Shown here: positions 63,488 through 64,000 of the stretch, piece after piece
Position numbering within the stretch: position 1 is the first letter of the stretch
How the letters are laid out: each line of letters opens with the position of its first letter
From: Insulibacter thermoxylanivorax
GTDB lineage: Bacteria > Bacillota > Bacilli > Paenibacillales > DA-C8
Length of the DNA: 64,000 nucleotides
Assembly (NCBI RefSeq): GCF_015472005.1
Contig: NZ_BMAQ01000005.1
Span: forward strand, 186,001-250,000
Direction of reading: 5' to 3'
Translations under genes and position numbers: made by a program
The notes under the pieces: generated by a model
What the model was told of the DNA's origin: nothing
The model's input: only the letters and a program-made list of their open reading frames with translations
The model's database searches: none

Positions 63488-64000
63488 ATGGGCGGCGACA
63501 TATCGTATACCACAGCGGTGAAAGAGGTGGTGAATGGGTTGCCGATTCAAGCAGTGCTGCAAGGTGCCGGTCTGATCTCGGGTCTTGTCCGCATCGATCT
63601 GAGCGACGGGGGAAGATGCGCGGTGTGCACCATCATGCTTGGTTCCCTTACGAGTGATCCCTGCCCGTGCACAGCGGATCAGCTTCTGTTTAACGTATTG
63701 AATTACCAGACGGGGAAGAAGCAGATCCAGCTGCAGCATGCCGAGTACGTGCCCAGGGGCGGCACCGTCCAGCGAGCGTCTTGGCAGCTGCAGGAGGATG
63801 TGGAGTTTGCTTACGGGAGATTCGATTATGCCTTGGTCTGCTCCGATGAGGGCCGGCCGCTCATGCCGGGGGATCTGCTCATCGTCCGCCTCTGTACGAA
63901 CCCAGGGGGATTAAGATTCGGCTACGAGTGTTTCATGGATGCCCCTGCCTCCACCTTCAACGGTTTCCAAACAGCACTGGTCATCAAATATCCGGGGTAC
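63488..64000 (+). CDS. Unrecognised protein, N-terminal part, runs off the window
   Basis: The frame is open for 171 codons from ATG 63488 to the last base. A GAGGGGAAG site lies about 12 bases upstream, a little far. The product has a globular look with several Cys (GRCAVCTIM, DPCPCTADQLL, VRLCTNP, GYECFMD) and no signal peptide. Cys spacing CxxC and CPC could hold metal, but no family is recognised. The opposite-strand frame across this region is a shadow. Confidence 0.6.
   Translation, partial: MGGDISYTTAVKEVVNGLPIQAVLQGAGLISGLVRIDLSDGGRCAVCTIMLGSLTSDPCPCTADQLLFNVLNYQTGKKQIQLQHAEYVPRGGTVQRASWQLQEDVEFAYGRFDYALVCSDEGRPLMPGDLLIVRLCTNPGGLRFGYECFMDAPASTFNGFQTALVIKYPGY

Noticed and set aside
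63116-63739. 207-codon minus-strand ORF at the end of the window
   Set aside because: Covers the end of the porphyrin oxidase gene, its terminator and the next + strand gene; composition is that of a shadow frame.

Overview
The window looks like a chromosomal segment of a Gram-positive, endospore-former-type Bacillota, most likely Paenibacillaceae. It has strong AGGAGG ribosome binding sites, frequent TTG and GTG starts, T-box-free riboswitch control, lipoprotein-type solute-binding proteins, LplB/YtcP-type carbohydrate permeases, a membrane-bound AraC regulator and a PyrR-controlled pyrimidine operon. Most genes lie on the + strand. There is no prophage, insertion sequence or CRISPR array.

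Layout. 1-9.7 kb: the end of an M20 amidohydrolase, then the pyr operon (promoter, PyrR-dependent attenuator, pyrR-pyrB-pyrC-carA-carB-pyrF-pyrE). The genes for dihydroorotate dehydrogenase (pyrK/pyrD) are missing from it, and a 14-bp tandem repeat precedes carA. 10-17.4 kb: a five-gene operon of two MacB/LolD-type ATPases, an HlyD-type adaptor lipoprotein, a 966-residue FtsX-type permease and a solute-binding lipoprotein. The second ATPase carries an AbrB-like domain at its C-terminus. 17.4-19.3 kb: a YutG-type phosphatidylglycerophosphatase, two unrecognised small genes and tRNAs for initiator Met, Ile (CAT, lysidine type) and Val (GAC). 19.6-22.3 kb: metNIQ behind a promoter with an operator-like dyad instead of an S-box. 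22.4-26.2 kb: a 51-bp hairpin-bearing tandem repeat, fhs, then a single-aptamer glycine riboswitch upstream of a sodium:alanine/glycine symporter. 26.4-30.4 kb: an Fsr-type MFS exporter, a YwiC-like membrane protein and an M3 oligoendopeptidase.

30.6-36.1 kb: a nitrous-oxide-reductase accessory operon (YtkA-like lipoprotein, nosD, nosL, nosY, nosF) with a NarL-type two-component system and a Crp/Fnr-like dyad upstream, but no nosZ. 36-39 kb: a divergently oriented kinase with a duplicated sensor/HisKA architecture, paired with a LytTR response regulator. 39.2-45.3 kb: a CPBP protease, a short membrane protein, a PTS IIC-like protein behind a leader terminator, a Na/Pi cotransporter, a HAD phosphatase, an XRE regulator and a holin-like membrane protein. 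45.3-55.2 kb: an oligosaccharide locus, probably for pectin or rhamnogalacturonan (membrane AraC regulator, two paralogous binding proteins, two permeases, a GH105 hydrolase and an SDR dehydrogenase). 55.2-60.4 kb: a TPP-riboswitch-controlled thiamin operon (thiF-like, thiE, thiS, thiG, thiO, thiD) in which thiD is interrupted by a +1 frameshift in a G7 run. 60.4-64 kb: a YdjO-like protein, a CvfC-family HEAT-repeat protein, a CgoX/HemY-type oxidase and the start of an unrecognised cysteine-containing protein that runs off the end.

The most distinctive elements are the ABC/AbrB/solute-binding-protein operon, the duplicated histidine kinase, the nos accessory operon without nosZ, the two structured tandem repeats and the thiD frameshift. 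All calls come from reading the sequence; no database search or folding program was run.
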